This document shows, in pieces, positions 1-8,553 of a DNA stretch of 64,000 nt (position 1 is the stretch's first letter; the number at the start of each line of letters is the position of its first letter). The notes beneath the pieces are model-generated. The model was not told the origin of the DNA. It did no database searches and saw only the letters and a program-made list of their open reading frames with translations. The position numbers and the translations under genes are program-made. Source of the DNA: Exilibacterium sp. (GTDB lineage: Bacteria; Pseudomonadota; Gammaproteobacteria; Pseudomonadales; Cellvibrionaceae); the NCBI GenBank assembly GCA_028280195.1, contig JANQMH010000052.1, positions 62,001 to 126,000 of the forward strand, read 5' to 3'.

Positions 1-47
1 ACACATTTTTTCAGGCCGGCGCCCGCAAACCCGGACCAACGGGCGAT

Positions 48-821
48 TCAGCTCCGCAGGCGTTTACCGCTGCTCAGCAAATGCATACTGTAACTGAATA
101 AAATCGCCACGGCGAGGGCGACTCCGATAAACGCCCAGGTCACATCGATGTCGGAGATGCCGAGAATACCGTAGCGAAAGGCGTTCACCATGTACAGCAC
201 CGGGTTCAGCATGGAAACCCCACGCCAGAAGTCCGACAACAGGCTGATGGAGTAGAACACACCGCCCAGGTAAGTCAAAGGTGTCAGCACAAATGTCGGC
301 ACAATGGAGATATCGTCAAACGAATTCGCATACACGGCATTGATAAAACCCGCCAGCGAAAACAGCACCGATGTAAAAACAACCACACAGACCACGATCG
401 GCAGGCTGTGGATCTGCAAATGGGTAAAAAACATCGACATGCAGGTAACAATCAGGCCGACGATCATGCCCCGCGCCACACCGCCGCACACATACCCCAG
501 CAGGATCACATAATTGGGTGTGGGGGAAACCAGTATTTCCTCCACACTGCGCTGAAACTTTGCGCCGTAGAAAGAAGACACGACATTGGAGTAGGAGTTG
601 GTAATCACCGACATCATAATCAGCCCGGGCACCACAAATTCCATATAGTTAAAGCCGTCCATGGTACCGATGCGCGAACCGATCAGCGAACCGAAAATAA
701 CGAAATACAGAGACATGGTAATGGCAGGCGGCAGTAATGTTTGCATCCATATGCGCATAAAGCGATGGATTTCCTTGCGCAAAATGGTAGTGAACGCAAC
801 CCATTGACTCGACAGTTTCAC
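48..821 (-). CDS. yadH: ABC-2 type exporter permease (YadH-like)
   Basis: Inner-membrane permease of a two-gene ABC exporter. The 257-residue product has a short cytoplasmic N-terminus, about six hydrophobic segments and the ABC-2 layout seen in YadH. The typical family stretch 'SVEEILVSPTP' lies in the cytoplasmic part and the late 'LNPVLYMVNAFRYG' near the last membrane segments. Length matches the family (about 255). The start codon at 821 overlaps the stop of the ATPase gene upstream (818), so the two are translationally coupled. The substrate is not known for the family and nothing here identifies it. Confidence 0.9.
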   Translation of the reverse strand: MKLSSQWVAFTTILRKEIHRFMRIWMQTLLPPAITMSLYFVIFGSLIGSRIGTMDGFNYMEFVVPGLIMMSVITNSYSNVVSSFYGAKFQRSVEEILVSPTPNYVILLGYVCGGVARGMIVGLIVTCMSMFFTHLQIHSLPIVVCVVVFTSVLFSLAGFINAVYANSFDDISIVPTFVLTPLTYLGGVFYSISLLSDFWRGVSMLNPVLYMVNAFRYGILGISDIDVTWAFIGVALAVAILFSYSMHLLSSGKRLRS

Positions 822-1780
822 GACCCCACCTGCTCCTGCTGAGCGGCCGCCTTGTGCTGGTTGACCAGGTTCACAAACAACTCCTCCAGCCGATTGGCTT
901 TATTGCGCATACTCACCACGTGAATGTCGATCGCCGACAAGCCTTCGAATAACTCGTTGAGCGACTGCCCCTTGTCCACTTCCACCTCCAGACTGTGGTC
1001 GTCCACCACCACCGTTTCGTAACCCTTTACTTTGGGGCACTGGCCAACAGGCTCGCGGGTATCGAGAATGAAGGTCTCCCGGTTGAGGGTTTTCAGCAGC
1101 GACCTGACGCTGGTATTTTCCACGATCTGCCCCTGATCGATGATGGCGATATTGCGGCACAGGCTCTCGGCTTCCTCGAGGTAGTGGGTGGTGAGGATAA
1201 TGGTGGTGCCGGCGGCGTTAATCTGCTGCAAAAACTCCCACATCGAGCGGCGCAATTCGATATCCACCCCGGCGGTGGGTTCGTCGAGAATCAGCAGGCG
1301 CGGCTCGTGTACCAGCGCGCGGGCAATCATCAATCGGCGCTTCATACCGCCCGAGAGCATGCGGGCGGCCTCGCCGCGCTTGTCCCACAGCCCCAGCTGG
1401 CGCAGATACTGCTCGGCGCGCTGCCGCGCCAGCCGGCGCGGCAGGCCGTAATAACCGGCCTGATTGACGATAATATCGCCAACTTTCTCGAACTGGTTGA
1501 AATTGAACTCCTGCGGCACCACCCCCAGTTCCTGTTTGGCCAGGGAATAGTCTGTGTCGATATCCCTGCCGAAAATGCGCACGCTGCCGCTGGTTTTTTT
1601 CACCAGTGAACAGATCACGCCGATGGTGGTGGATTTGCCGGCACCGTTGGGGCCCAGCAGGGCGAAGAAATCACCCGGCTGCACCGCCAGGCTGATGCCC
1701 TTGAGCGCCTCGAAGCCGGCACCGGACTCAGTGGTGTAAACTTTGCGCAGATTGGCGATGGTCAGTGCGGAGTCCGTCAT
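818..1780 (-). CDS. yadG: ABC transporter ATP-binding protein (YadG-like)
   Basis: ATPase that powers the permease encoded just downstream. It has a Walker A motif GPNGAGKST (residues 43-51), the ABC signature LSGGM, a Walker B followed by LDEPTAGVD, and an H-loop in 'ILTTHYLEEAE'. The C-terminal tail of about 80 residues after the ATPase domain is usual for YadG/DrrA-type proteins. The gene is first in a two-gene operon with a 4-bp overlap. It is divergent from the small gene at 1894, so the promoter should lie in 1781-1893. Confidence 0.92.
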   Translation of the reverse strand: MTDSALTIANLRKVYTTESGAGFEALKGISLAVQPGDFFALLGPNGAGKSTTIGVICSLVKKTSGSVRIFGRDIDTDYSLAKQELGVVPQEFNFNQFEKVGDIIVNQAGYYGLPRRLARQRAEQYLRQLGLWDKRGEAARMLSGGMKRRLMIARALVHEPRLLILDEPTAGVDIELRRSMWEFLQQINAAGTTIILTTHYLEEAESLCRNIAIIDQGQIVENTSVRSLLKTLNRETFILDTREPVGQCPKVKGYETVVVDDHSLEVEVDKGQSLNELFEGLSAIDIHVVSMRNKANRLEELFVNLVNQHKAAAQQEQVGS

Positions 1781-1893
1781 GCACCCGCTCCCGGTTTCAA
1801 AAGGGCCCTATTCAACCCTGCCGGGAATCAGAATGCAACCGCGCCGCGACTCGCTTACAATAAGCGCCGGCAATTTCTGCAGAGGCCGGCCCG

Positions 1894-2289
1894 ATGCCCG
1901 ATTCCTATACCCTTTACCACCAGCGCCTGCTGCGGCAGCTGGTGGAGGCTGTCGCCCGGCAGTCGCCGTTCTGCAGCGCCGACGCCGCCACGGCGCACAG
2001 TGAGTTTCTCGGTCGCCTGCAGAATTTGCTCAAACTTTCACCAGCCGATCCCGACTACCTGCACCGCGGGCAACAGCTTATCTGCCGCATTGTCGCCGCC
2101 TACCCCCATATCACGCCGCTGGTGCCGCGGGATTTATTCTGGTTCTTCGGCGGTGATTGCCTGCATTTTATGCCCGATGAGGAAATACAGCGATATCAGG
2201 CGCTGGACGAGCGCCGCGCCGAGGTCGAGGCGGACAACGGCGTATTTGACTATGAACGGGAAAGGGCCAGGGCGTTCGGCTTACATTGA
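1894..2289 (+). CDS. PA2817-like conserved small protein
   Basis: 131-residue soluble protein resembling the PA2817 family of pseudomonads and relatives, with conserved blocks such as 'DLFWFFGGDCLHFMPDEEI' near residues 80-100. It has no signal peptide or membrane segment. Acidic and aromatic residues dominate the second half. The function of the family is unknown. It is divergent from yadGH and convergent with the aminopeptidase gene. Recognition is from memory of the family pattern, not from an alignment. Confidence 0.75.
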   Translation: MPDSYTLYHQRLLRQLVEAVARQSPFCSADAATAHSEFLGRLQNLLKLSPADPDYLHRGQQLICRIVAAYPHITPLVPRDLFWFFGGDCLHFMPDEEIQRYQALDERRAEVEADNGVFDYERERARAFGLH

Positions 2290-2356
2290 TTTGCAGCCCT
2301 GCTGAGCCGGGAGAGGCGATGGCCGGGAGCCGCGCGCCCCCGGCCGCAGACTGCGG

Positions 2357-3907
2357 CTACTGAGCCGCGCCGGCATCGTCCAGCTGCCGCACCAGCTGGT
2401 CGAGCAGCCGTACACTCCAGCCGCTGAACCCTTTGGGCACGGTCGGCACCGTATCGGTGCGCCAGGCGACACCGGCAATATCGAGGTGAACCCAGGGCTG
2501 CTCCTGGCGCACAAAGGCGCCGATAAAAGCGGCGCCGATACTGGCGCCCGGCGGCTCGGGGCTGACGTTCTTGATATCGGCAATATCCGATTCGAGGCGC
2601 TTGTCGTGATTCGGGTGCAGCGGCAGGCGCCAGACATCCTCGCCGGCAATGGCCCCGGCACGGGTAACTTGCGCAGCCAGGTCGTCGTCGCGGGTAAACA
2701 GCGCCGCGTACTCGGCGCCGAGCGCGCGCGCGGCCGAGCCGGTCAGGGTGGCGATATCGACCAGCAGCCGCGGTTGAAAGCGATCCTGCGCATAGTGCAC
2801 GGCATCGGCCAGTATCAGCCGGCCCTCGGCATCGGTATTGAGTATTTCAACGGTTTTCCCCGACATCGAGGCCACCACATCACCGGGGCGGATGGCCGAC
2901 CCCGAGGGCATGTTTTCCGCCAGCGCGGCCACCGCAACGGCATTTACCGGCGCCTTGCGCTTGGCCAGCGCCAGCACGGTGGCGGTTACCGCCGCGGCAC
3001 CCGACATATCGGCCTTCATATAGCTCATGTTTTTTGACGGCTTGATCGATATGCCGCCGGTATCGAAAGTGACGCCCTTGCCGACAAACACCAGCGGCGC
3101 GGCATCCCTCTGGCCGCCGCCATAGCGCACCACCAGCAGTCGCGGCGGGCGCTGCGAGCCCTGGCCGACACCGAGCAGCAAGCCCATATCCAGGCGCCGC
3201 ATGGCCGCCACATCGAGCACATCTATGGACACGTCGCGCACCCCGCGAAAGGCGCTGCGCACGCGTTCGACAAAGCTCTGCGGGTAGACAATATTGCCCG
3301 GTTCCGTGACCAGGTCGCGGGCCAACAGCACCGCTGTGGCGAGGTGACTCAAATCGTCCTCATACGCCGCGGCAGACGCATCTGCGGCGGCAGTGGCGAT
3401 GGTGAGATCGCCGCGGGTAGCCGGCTCATCTGCGTCTTTCTGCTGGTACTGATCAAAGCGGTAATCGCCAAGCGTAAAGCCAAAGGCGATATGCGCCGCT
3501 GCCGCCTCCACCGCCGTGGGGATCTGCGCCCACAGGATGCTGATATCCCGCCCGCCGTCGTTGGCGGCCGCGGCGCGCCCGCCAAAATCCTGCAGATCGC
3601 GCTGCAGCAGCGGCTCCGCACCAACGCCAATCAGATCGATCCGCTTGTAGGGCCGCAGGCCGAACAACGTCAGCACCTCGCCGGCCTCGCCTTTATAGCC
3701 GGCGTCGTCAATGGCGCTGGCAAGTGCCCCGCCGGTGCGGGTATTCACCTCGGCAACCACGCCTGCCGCCGGGTTGCCCTCGCGCACCGGAACGACGATA
3801 TCGCCGGCCTCGGGAACGGCATAGGGCACGAAGCCGATCGAGCGCTGCGCCTGCGCCGCAGAAGCTGCATAAATCACTAAAAAGGCCAGAGTCAGGATAT
3901 AACGCAC
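2357..3907 (-). CDS. Exported M17 leucyl aminopeptidase
   Basis: Metallo-aminopeptidase of the M17 (PepA) family, releasing N-terminal amino acids with two metal ions. The signature NTDAEGRL is at residues 357-364 and the metal/lysine region 'VGKGVTFDTGGIS' precedes it. Unlike cytoplasmic PepA it begins with a clear signal peptide ('YILTLAFLVIYAASAAQAQ'), so it should act in the periplasm. The GTG at 3907 was chosen because AGGAG lies just upstream and the signal peptide starts there. An in-frame ATG at 3970 would add 21 unconvincing residues. The product is about 516 residues. Confidence 0.9.
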   Translation of the reverse strand: MRYILTLAFLVIYAASAAQAQRSIGFVPYAVPEAGDIVVPVREGNPAAGVVAEVNTRTGGALASAIDDAGYKGEAGEVLTLFGLRPYKRIDLIGVGAEPLLQRDLQDFGGRAAAANDGGRDISILWAQIPTAVEAAAAHIAFGFTLGDYRFDQYQQKDADEPATRGDLTIATAAADASAAAYEDDLSHLATAVLLARDLVTEPGNIVYPQSFVERVRSAFRGVRDVSIDVLDVAAMRRLDMGLLLGVGQGSQRPPRLLVVRYGGGQRDAAPLVFVGKGVTFDTGGISIKPSKNMSYMKADMSGAAAVTATVLALAKRKAPVNAVAVAALAENMPSGSAIRPGDVVASMSGKTVEILNTDAEGRLILADAVHYAQDRFQPRLLVDIATLTGSAARALGAEYAALFTRDDDLAAQVTRAGAIAGEDVWRLPLHPNHDKRLESDIADIKNVSPEPPGASIGAAFIGAFVRQEQPWVHLDIAGVAWRTDTVPTVPKGFSGWSVRLLDQLVRQLDDAGAAQ

Positions 3908-4258
3908 CAGTGCTTCTCCTCGATAATTGTGACAGCGGGCAGCATACCCGGCTTTTAAGCGGTCATCCATCGTTTAAATCGAGTTTAACGGCAGTAAATA
4001 CATATATCCGGGCATACAGGCGCAGGCCTGCGCCGGCTGGCGCCTTTGTCGCCGCCCTCACTCTCGCAGCTGCATTACCAAACTAAAAATTGGACTGACC
4101 AGTACATTTCAGTTAAAAGTTATCGAGGCAAAGTCGTCGAAGCGAAGAGGGTCAGGCGCGAGTAGCACTGACTTTAAGAAACAACGGTGGTGGCCGACCC
4201 TCAGCGGGTTGGGACCTACCACCGCGCCAACAACCTTCTGTTAAGAACATTAAAGGTA

Positions 4259-4370
4259 GGTCCGCCTCTGGGTAGGGCTTTCAGAAACTCTCGACAGCAG
4301 GGATGCTGGCGAGAAGTCCCCATGGACGGGTTGACGACGTGTTTCTGAAAGCCCTACCCAGAGGCGGACC
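4259..4370. repeat. Modular hairpin element, copy A
   Basis: Perfect 30-bp inverted arms at 4259-4288 and 4341-4370 (left arm begins GGTCCGCCTCTGGG, inner end AGAAAC) enclose a 52-bp core at 4289-4340. The core begins TCTCGACAGCAGGGATGC and recurs at 37148-37199 (reverse orientation) and 37302-37353, while the arms do not recur. It lies about 40 bp beyond the stop of the AraC gene, so it could act as a terminator for that gene. The rest of 3908-4258 holds no convincing gene, only a GC-rich partly self-complementary stretch. Confidence 0.9.
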
Positions 4371-4411
4371 GATTCATTAGCGCCGCTTTGCTTAAGTAAG
4401 CGCCATTCGGG

Positions 4412-5401
4412 TCAGGCGCTGTTTCTGGCCAGTGTTGCCGACGGCAGTTCACCGTACACCCGTTTGTAGGTGGCGGAAAACCTGCCTAGCTGGGTAAAAC
4501 CGTGATCGCTGGCAATGCGGGTAACGCTGGTACCGCCCGGCGAGGCGAGCAGGGCCTGGCGGACGGCCTTGAGCCTGGCGTGCAGCAAAAACCGCATGGG
4601 TGAAATATGCTTGAACTTTTTGAACCCTTCATACAGGCATCTTTCGCTCACCCCCGTCAACTGCACCAGGGTATCCATGGACAGCTGCTCGGCGCTATGG
4701 CTGTTAATATAGTCCACCGCCAGCCGCACATGCCTGGGTATGGCGCTGCGCTGATCGCGAGCCAGCAGCGGGGTATGATTATTGTTTAACGCGTAGAGCA
4801 AGCCGCGAATAATATTGTTTAACGCGTTATTCAATATATCGGCATTGTGGTAAATACTGCACTGCTGGCTGTATTCGCCGACGAAGGAAAAAAGATGGCG
4901 CCACCAGGCCGCGTGATGCGGGTTGCCCCTTTGCATGGCGGAATCGAACAGCAATGACACCCCCGACGGTCCACCGATACAGGCCGCCGCCACCTGCTCG
5001 ACTTTCTCTTTGGAGATCTGTACCAGGAACTGCTTGCAGTCATCGCTCCAGGTCATCCGGGTATAGGCGCAGGGGTTGATTACCGAGGCCTTGTCGACAG
5101 TCGACTCAATCACCTCGCCGTCCACGTTGACCAGCGCATGTCCCTTGAGCGGTAACTGGATCAGATAAAAGTCTTCCAGGCAGCCGGGCTCGATATCGCT
5201 GGTCACGCCGTATTGCATGTAGTTCAGGCTGATGCCGGCAAAGGGGATATGATAATGGAAAGCATCGAGCGAACCGGTCTCTGAGGAAAGCCGGTGATCG
5301 CAGTACACTTCGCTGACTTTGTGACGTGCTTCGTCCAGGTCCCTGGTCTGGAACAAGCGATACCGGCTCTTCCTGAACAGGTTTAACTGGCCCGCCGTCA
5401 T
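4412..5401 (-). CDS. AraC family transcriptional regulator
   Basis: DNA-binding regulator of about 329 residues. The N-terminal half is an AraC_binding_2-like sensor domain ('FHYHIPFAGISLNYMQYG'). The C-terminal 100 residues carry two helix-turn-helix motifs ('MDTLVQLTGVSERCLYEGF' and the later 'IASDHGFTQLGRFSATYKR'). ATG 5401 is preferred over GTG 5407 because GGTGAG lies at good distance. It is next to, and on the same strand as, the SDR/CMD/monooxygenase/TonB operon that ends at 5520, so it is a likely regulator of that operon. The effector is unknown. Confidence 0.88.
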   Translation of the reverse strand: MTAGQLNLFRKSRYRLFQTRDLDEARHKVSEVYCDHRLSSETGSLDAFHYHIPFAGISLNYMQYGVTSDIEPGCLEDFYLIQLPLKGHALVNVDGEVIESTVDKASVINPCAYTRMTWSDDCKQFLVQISKEKVEQVAAACIGGPSGVSLLFDSAMQRGNPHHAAWWRHLFSFVGEYSQQCSIYHNADILNNALNNIIRGLLYALNNNHTPLLARDQRSAIPRHVRLAVDYINSHSAEQLSMDTLVQLTGVSERCLYEGFKKFKHISPMRFLLHARLKAVRQALLASPGGTSVTRIASDHGFTQLGRFSATYKRVYGELPSATLARNSA

Positions 5402-5519
5402 ACTCACCTACCCGCGCGCGTGCCCAGCCCGGAACTGATCACAGCGCAATTAAAAGCAGAGCAATGGACTCGGTTATATCACAAGCCGTTTTTTCACACA
5501 ATCCAAAAGCCCCATCAGA

Positions 5520-6317
5520 TCAGTCGGAACTGCCCGCCATCAGCAGTGGCATCAGGGGGTAGTGCTGCTCCGGCCCCATTGCACCATAACCCCCATCGAC
5601 CGGGACTTCACCGCCGGTCATATAAGACGCCTCGTCGGAACAGACAAAGGCCACCACGCTGGCAACCTCCTGCGCATCCGCCACGCGGCCCATCAGGTTA
5701 TAGGCCGCCGAGACTTTATCGGCGTGAGCGCGATTATCACCGGTCAAGCCTTCGAAGGGATCAGACCAGCAGTGGCCCACCGTTACCATATTGACACGCA
5801 CGCCGTCGTCGGCATATTCGAGCGCCTGGGTTTTGGAAAGGTGCCGCAGTGTCGCCTTCGACACCGGGTAAGCCCAGCGGCCGATATGGGGAAACTGAGC
5901 GGAAATGGAGCCGATATTGACAATGTTGCCTTTCACCCGGGTGAGATGCGGGCGGGCAAACTCGCCCAGCATCGCCGCCGACACGGCGTTGGTATTGAGG
6001 GTGGACAGCCACATATCGCGGCAGGTCTGCGCGCCGTCGTCATCGTATACGCAGGCATTGTTGACCAGAATATCCACCGCACCAAAGCGGGCAACCGCCC
6101 GCTCGACCAGGTTCTGCAGCTGATCGTCGCGAGTGATGTCGGTTTGCACGTAAAGCGCGTTTTCGCCGAGTTCCCGCGCCAGCTTTTCACCCCTGTCGGC
6201 ACTGCGCGCGGCGATCACCACCCTGGCGCCGCACTGGTGCAGCTTTTCGCTGATGGCTTTGCCGATGGAAGCGGCGCCGCCGGTAATGATGGCAACTTTA
6301 TTGTCCAGTCTGCTCAT
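5520..6317 (-). CDS. Short-chain dehydrogenase/reductase (SDR)
   Basis: Classical SDR oxidoreductase of 265 residues acting on an alcohol or ketone with NAD(P). It has the cofactor motif 'TGGAASIGKAI' near the N-terminus, NNA ('ILVNNACVYDD'), a catalytic serine in 'NIGSIS' and Y150-x3-K154. The C-terminus 'TGGEVPVDGGYGA' is typical. ATG 6317 has GGAG 9 bp upstream. A longer reading frame to 6434 would overlap the preceding gene and adds no family residues. It is the last gene of the four-gene operon from 10887. Confidence 0.92.
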   Translation of the reverse strand: MSRLDNKVAIITGGAASIGKAISEKLHQCGARVVIAARSADRGEKLARELGENALYVQTDITRDDQLQNLVERAVARFGAVDILVNNACVYDDDGAQTCRDMWLSTLNTNAVSAAMLGEFARPHLTRVKGNIVNIGSISAQFPHIGRWAYPVSKATLRHLSKTQALEYADDGVRVNMVTVGHCWSDPFEGLTGDNRAHADKVSAAYNLMGRVADAQEVASVVAFVCSDEASYMTGGEVPVDGGYGAMGPEQHYPLMPLLMAGSSD

Positions 6318-6414
6318 AGTGAAAGTCTCCGAAAAAAATCGTCCATACCGTTCCCTGTAAGTTGTCAACTGCATTTGCTTAACCTGTACATTGCCTGCCT
6401 CACAGGCATGGGCA

Positions 6415-6975
6415 TCAGGCTCCGCCCGAGCCAAAGTTCTCGTAGTCGTAGTCCGTATCCAAGGCGAGATTCAGGCGATTATATGAGGCAAAATCACTGA
6501 CCAGATGCACCAGTTGCAATACCCCTTTGTCGCTCAGGCCGATTTCCCGCAAACGCTTCACATCCCCGTCGGTTACCGCCCTGGGGTCGTCATTCACTTT
6601 CAGGGCGATATCCAGAATGACCCGCAAACGCGCGCTTTCCACCGCTGAGATACCCCGCTCGACCAACTCGTTGACATAGGCCCGGGAGGCGTCGAGCCCG
6701 TGATTGAGTATGGTGCAGAACGCGCCGGTGCAATAGGCGCAGCCATTGGCCCGCGACACCAGGATACCCACATGCTGGATATCCTGCTGGGACAGCTCGC
6801 CGCTCTGCCACAGCACTTTAGTGGCGCCGAGCTTGGCCTTCATAAACTCGGGAAAATTCAGTTCCAGCAGGAAGTGATTGGGTACCTTGCCTTCCATTGC
6901 CGTTACCCACTCGAAGATCTGCAGTATTTCCGGGTCGGTAACCGAGGCCTGTTGGTGCAGTGTTATTCTCGCCAT
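6415..6975 (-). CDS. Carboxymuconolactone decarboxylase-like / AhpD-like protein
   Basis: 186-residue protein of the CMD/AhpD superfamily. It has C79-x2-C82-x3-C86 ('CAYCTGAFC') and the usual His soon after, the redox-active motif of peroxidase-like members. Start ATG 6975 has AGGAA upstream. It is 33 bp downstream of the monooxygenase gene and 98 bp before the SDR start, in the same direction. In degradation operons these proteins may serve as decarboxylases or as alkylhydroperoxidase-like detoxifiers of uncoupled flavin chemistry. The CxxC motif favours the second role, but this is inference. Confidence 0.87.
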   Translation of the reverse strand: MARITLHQQASVTDPEILQIFEWVTAMEGKVPNHFLLELNFPEFMKAKLGATKVLWQSGELSQQDIQHVGILVSRANGCAYCTGAFCTILNHGLDASRAYVNELVERGISAVESARLRVILDIALKVNDDPRAVTDGDVKRLREIGLSDKGVLQLVHLVSDFASYNRLNLALDTDYDYENFGSGGA

Positions 6976-7007
6976 AGTGTGATTCCTGTTTTGCAAGCAT
7001 GGAGATA

Positions 7008-8537
7008 TCAGGTACCGGCTTCACAGCGCAGCCCGGCGTCGATCTTGCCGATGCGGTGCTTGTTCTTTAGCTGCGGCAGAATATGGGCATAGTCGCCGGG
7101 GTCGAGCGCGCCGAACCACTGTTTGAAACGGATCAGCCGGCCCAGATTCATACCCATATCATCGAGCAGTTCATCGATATGGTGAATGGAAAACGGAATG
7201 ATATTGGTACCCCGGGAATGTTTACCGTCGGTTCGCGCCTCCATCCAGGCCAGGCGCCGGTCGGCGTAATCGTTCTGTGCCGCTATCGAGGGCAGATCAA
7301 TGCCGCCGTTGAGGTAGTCGGCCAGCCACAGCGCGCCGATTTCACAGTTGAGCTGGCTGAAGAAAGAGGAGTTATAACCGTTAAACGCCAGGCGCGGTAC
7401 ACCGATCGGCAGCATGGAACGATAGAGCCGGAAATTGCCCCGCTGATCGGTGACTTTGTCCATGATATCGCTGTCGAGAAAAGGGCAGGTCTGCTGCCAT
7501 CCCGTACCACAGACGACAATATCGGCGGGCAGGCTGTGCCCATCGGACAACTCTGCGCGACCGGCAGACAGGCGGCTAATCTCCGTCTCCCTGCGGATAT
7601 CGAGTTCACCGCGTGCTATCTTCTCGAAAAAGCCGTCGGTAACCAGACTGACCGTGCTGCGGGCAATGGTTTCCAGCGGCTTGTGCGGGTGCAGGCCGAG
7701 GCGCCGCAGGCGCAGTTGTTTCTCGACGATAAATTCAACGCTGTTGAGCAGAGACCGGCGCAGCGGATTTCCCACACCGTGCAAAAACTTTTCAAAACCC
7801 CGCAAGCGGATATAGCGGAACAGCGCCTCGCTCAGGCGGGTCAGAAACAAGTGCTTGTAATTGAGCACATTGCCCAGCATTTTCGGCAGCTTCCAGATCA
7901 GGTGGCGGGCGATAACCGTCGTGCTTTTCGCCGTGCCGGCCAGGGCATTGGCCACATCACAGGACGATTTGCCGTAACCCACCACCAGCACATGTTTGCC
8001 TTTGACAATGCGCTGATCGGTCAACTGGCTGGTATGGCATATGACACCGCCATTGGCGACAAACTCATCCGCACCGGGGTACTGGGGAATAAAAGGCACG
8101 GAAAATATGCCGTTGGCGATAATGAGATAGTCGCACTGCTCCTCCAGGGTTTGCCGCGAGCCATCGGCGTTTTTCTTATCGATACCAAGCTGCCACTGTC
8201 CGGCCTGGTGCCGATAGCTGGCCTCGACCACCTCCGCATTCAGGTGAATGGCGCCGGCAAGGCCAAAATGCTCGGCATAGCTCTGCATGTATGCCTGCAC
8301 CTGTTTCCCCGACGGCCACTCCGGATAGTCGGCGGGCATCGGAAAATCCGACAGCGCATAGGTCGACCTCGGGTTCTGCGTGGTCAGGCCCGGATAGCGG
8401 CGCGAGGCCGACCACACACCGCCGACATCCGGCTCTTTTTCATACAGGCAAACCTGGTAGCCGAGCGCGGTAAACACCCGCGCGGCACTCAAACCGCCGA
8501 ATCCGGCACCCACTATGCCGATTTTTCTTATTGCCAT
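7008..8537 (-). CDS. FAD/NADPH-dependent monooxygenase (class B, FMO/BVMO type)
   Basis: Flavoprotein monooxygenase of about 509 residues that would insert oxygen into a ketone, amine or sulfide. The FAD-binding GAGFGG is at residues 10-15 and the NADPH-binding 'GYGKSSCD' starts at residue 187, preceded by 'CHTSQL' in the place of the family's FxGxxxHxxx motif. ATG 8537 is preceded by GGGAGCG. It lies 16 bp after the TonB receptor gene, so import and oxidation of the same compound is the likely theme. Family motifs do not decide between FMO and Baeyer-Villiger activity. Confidence 0.88.
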   Translation of the reverse strand: MAIRKIGIVGAGFGGLSAARVFTALGYQVCLYEKEPDVGGVWSASRRYPGLTTQNPRSTYALSDFPMPADYPEWPSGKQVQAYMQSYAEHFGLAGAIHLNAEVVEASYRHQAGQWQLGIDKKNADGSRQTLEEQCDYLIIANGIFSVPFIPQYPGADEFVANGGVICHTSQLTDQRIVKGKHVLVVGYGKSSCDVANALAGTAKSTTVIARHLIWKLPKMLGNVLNYKHLFLTRLSEALFRYIRLRGFEKFLHGVGNPLRRSLLNSVEFIVEKQLRLRRLGLHPHKPLETIARSTVSLVTDGFFEKIARGELDIRRETEISRLSAGRAELSDGHSLPADIVVCGTGWQQTCPFLDSDIMDKVTDQRGNFRLYRSMLPIGVPRLAFNGYNSSFFSQLNCEIGALWLADYLNGGIDLPSIAAQNDYADRRLAWMEARTDGKHSRGTNIIPFSIHHIDELLDDMGMNLGRLIRFKQWFGALDPGDYAHILPQLKNKHRIGKIDAGLRCEAGT

Positions 8538-8553
8538 TGAGCGCTCCCGGCTG

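Noticed and set aside
995-1609. Long plus-strand open frame opposite the ABC ATPase gene
   Set aside because: It is antisense to a gene with complete ATPase motifs and has no family features; similar long antisense frames opposite most GC-rich genes here were dropped for the same reason.
4259-4370. Copy A as an integron attC
   Set aside because: attC sites conserve the ends and vary in the middle; here the middle is conserved and the ends vary, and no GTTRRRY core is present.
7083-8540. 485-codon plus-strand frame opposite the monooxygenase
   Set aside because: The minus-strand protein has intact FAD and NADPH motifs; the antisense product shows no recognisable domain.
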